This document shows positions 13,152-13,812 of a stretch of DNA of 13,812 nucleotides, one piece after another. The position numbers and the translations under genes are program-made. Within the stretch, counting starts at the first letter, position 1, and each line of letters begins with the position of its first letter. The stretch comes from JBMNNU01 sp050942695 (GTDB lineage: Bacteria > Chloroflexota > UBA6077), in the NCBI GenBank assembly GCA_050942695.1, contig JBMNNU010000065.1:1-13812 (forward strand). Reading direction: 5' to 3'. Under the pieces are notes generated by a model. It was given only the letters and a program-made list of their open reading frames with translations. It had not been told where the DNA came from and ran no database searches.

Positions 13152-13812
13152 CCATGGGGTCGGATTAGTTCCAAAGGCTCGTTTATAAAGGCTTCGAAAC
13201 AATGTCACTTACTTGTGCAATCTAATTATCTTACATACCCCGTGGAATCCAACTGGATAAAGTGATGCTTTGCCTCACTACTCGACTAAGAACCAAAACA
13301 AAAGCACTATTGCCTGTAACCCCACTACCAGCGCCATTTTGCTTTGCACCCCTCTTGCATCATCATCGATCTTGTACGACAATTCACTCAGTACCAAAGT
13401 AACTTGACTGATTGCGAACGACTCCATTGTTCACTAGTTCAGGTCAACGATCAGAACAGGCCACCCGCGAGCGCGATCGTCGCTTTCACATAAGGAACGA
13501 ACTGAAGGTTATTGCTGATCCGTCAGTTGTACCAAAGATCGTTTTACGTAAGCTAGTGATTTCAGCAAGCTCGAGTGATTTGCGGTGAATACTGCGACAA
13601 TCTAGCTAAACCTTGGTGTGATTGAGTACGAGTGGAAGATTTCGTTTGGGACAAACTTAATCATGCCTCAGCTACATTGAGCATGAGCATTTTAGTTTTC
13701 CAGTAGCCGAATTCTTACACGCGTTCAGTCTCTAATTAACGGTACTTTGTTAGATACGGAGATAGATGTTGATAGGTCGACCGCTACCTACCCAATCGAG
13801 TAGGGCTTGCAG
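13152..13812. other. Gene-poor AT-richer tail of the window
   Basis: No gene of normal length is supported on either strand over this 661-bp stretch. One short membrane-protein-like ORF (minus strand, listed separately) is the only candidate. At the right edge a minus-strand frame enters the window and stops at 13750-13752 after about 20 codons. It could be the 3' end of a gene outside the window but is too short to judge. No tRNA, repeat array or terminator was recognised. Confidence 0.5.
13278..13427 (-). CDS. Possible small membrane protein (49 residues)
   Basis: A minus-strand ORF from ATG to TAG. Residues 1-28 are polar and probably helical (MESFAISQVTLVLSELSYKI, then an acidic DDDARG stretch). 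Residues about 32-47 form one hydrophobic segment (MALVVGLQAIVLLFWFLV) ending next to the C-terminus. This tail-anchored layout, helix then membrane segment, is seen in small holin-like or membrane-partner proteins. There is no good SD (only GTGAACA before the ATG), and an in-frame stop lies just upstream, so expression is uncertain. No family is recognised. Confidence 0.3.
   Translation of the reverse strand: MESFAISQVTLVLSELSYKIDDDARGVQSKMALVVGLQAIVLLFWFLVE

Noticed and set aside
13750..13812. C-terminal end of a minus-strand gene entering at the right edge
   Set aside because: Only about 20 codons are visible, with no motif; it cannot be distinguished from chance.
1..13812. CRISPR array, complete prophage or intact insertion sequence
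   Set aside because: No repeat-spacer pattern, phage structural genes or transposase were seen in any frame.

Overview
The window looks like a bacterial chromosome of moderately high GC content. Nothing in it fixes the phylum. Most start codons are ATG, one is a probable TTG, and several genes have strong Shine-Dalgarno (SD) sequences. The MurA with Asp at the usual Cys position, the split methylmalonyl-CoA mutase with MeaB, and the general style of the proteins are compatible with Chloroflexota or a relative. This is an impression from protein style and was not tested by a search.

Layout. 1-2342 (+): murA, with Asp in place of the catalytic-loop Cys, then a RibD-C/dihydrofolate-reductase-like gene. 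2381-4194 (-): a small single-pass membrane protein with a TTG start; a 180-bp foldback (MITE-like) repeat whose end sequence recurs alone downstream of murA; a strong hairpin terminator; and a GH130 mannoside phosphorylase/hydrolase-like gene. 4594-9887 (-): a compact methylmalonyl-CoA operon transcribed mcm large subunit > mcm B12-binding subunit > meaB > propionyl-CoA carboxylase beta > methylmalonyl-CoA epimerase. It has a plausible sigma70 promoter and a roughly 200-nt structured leader, and palindromic repeats sit in two of its gene junctions. 10232-11530 (+): a divergent 4-hydroxybutyrate/acetyl-CoA-type CoA-transferase, followed directly by a 7-bp tandem repeat.

From about 11.6 kb on, the sequence is gene-poor and becomes more AT-rich. 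It holds what I read as a decayed Fic-family N-terminal fragment (-), a doubtful decayed Cys-rich reading frame (-), one intact orphan gene with a probable PD-(D/E)XK nuclease-like core (+), and a possible 49-residue membrane smORF (-). This stretch resembles an accessory or defence-island graveyard.

How the genes work together: PCC-beta carboxylates propionyl-CoA (with a biotin carboxylase/biotin carrier encoded elsewhere), the epimerase converts (S)- to (R)-methylmalonyl-CoA, the two-part mutase isomerises it to succinyl-CoA using adenosylcobalamin, and MeaB guards and reloads the mutase. The divergent CoA-transferase could exchange CoA between succinyl-CoA, propionyl-CoA or acetyl-CoA and free acids, linking the pathway to propionate use or production. 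I saw no complete new system. The least explained items are the foldback repeat family, the structured mcm leader, the orphan nuclease-like gene with its promoter dyad, and the decayed genes around it.
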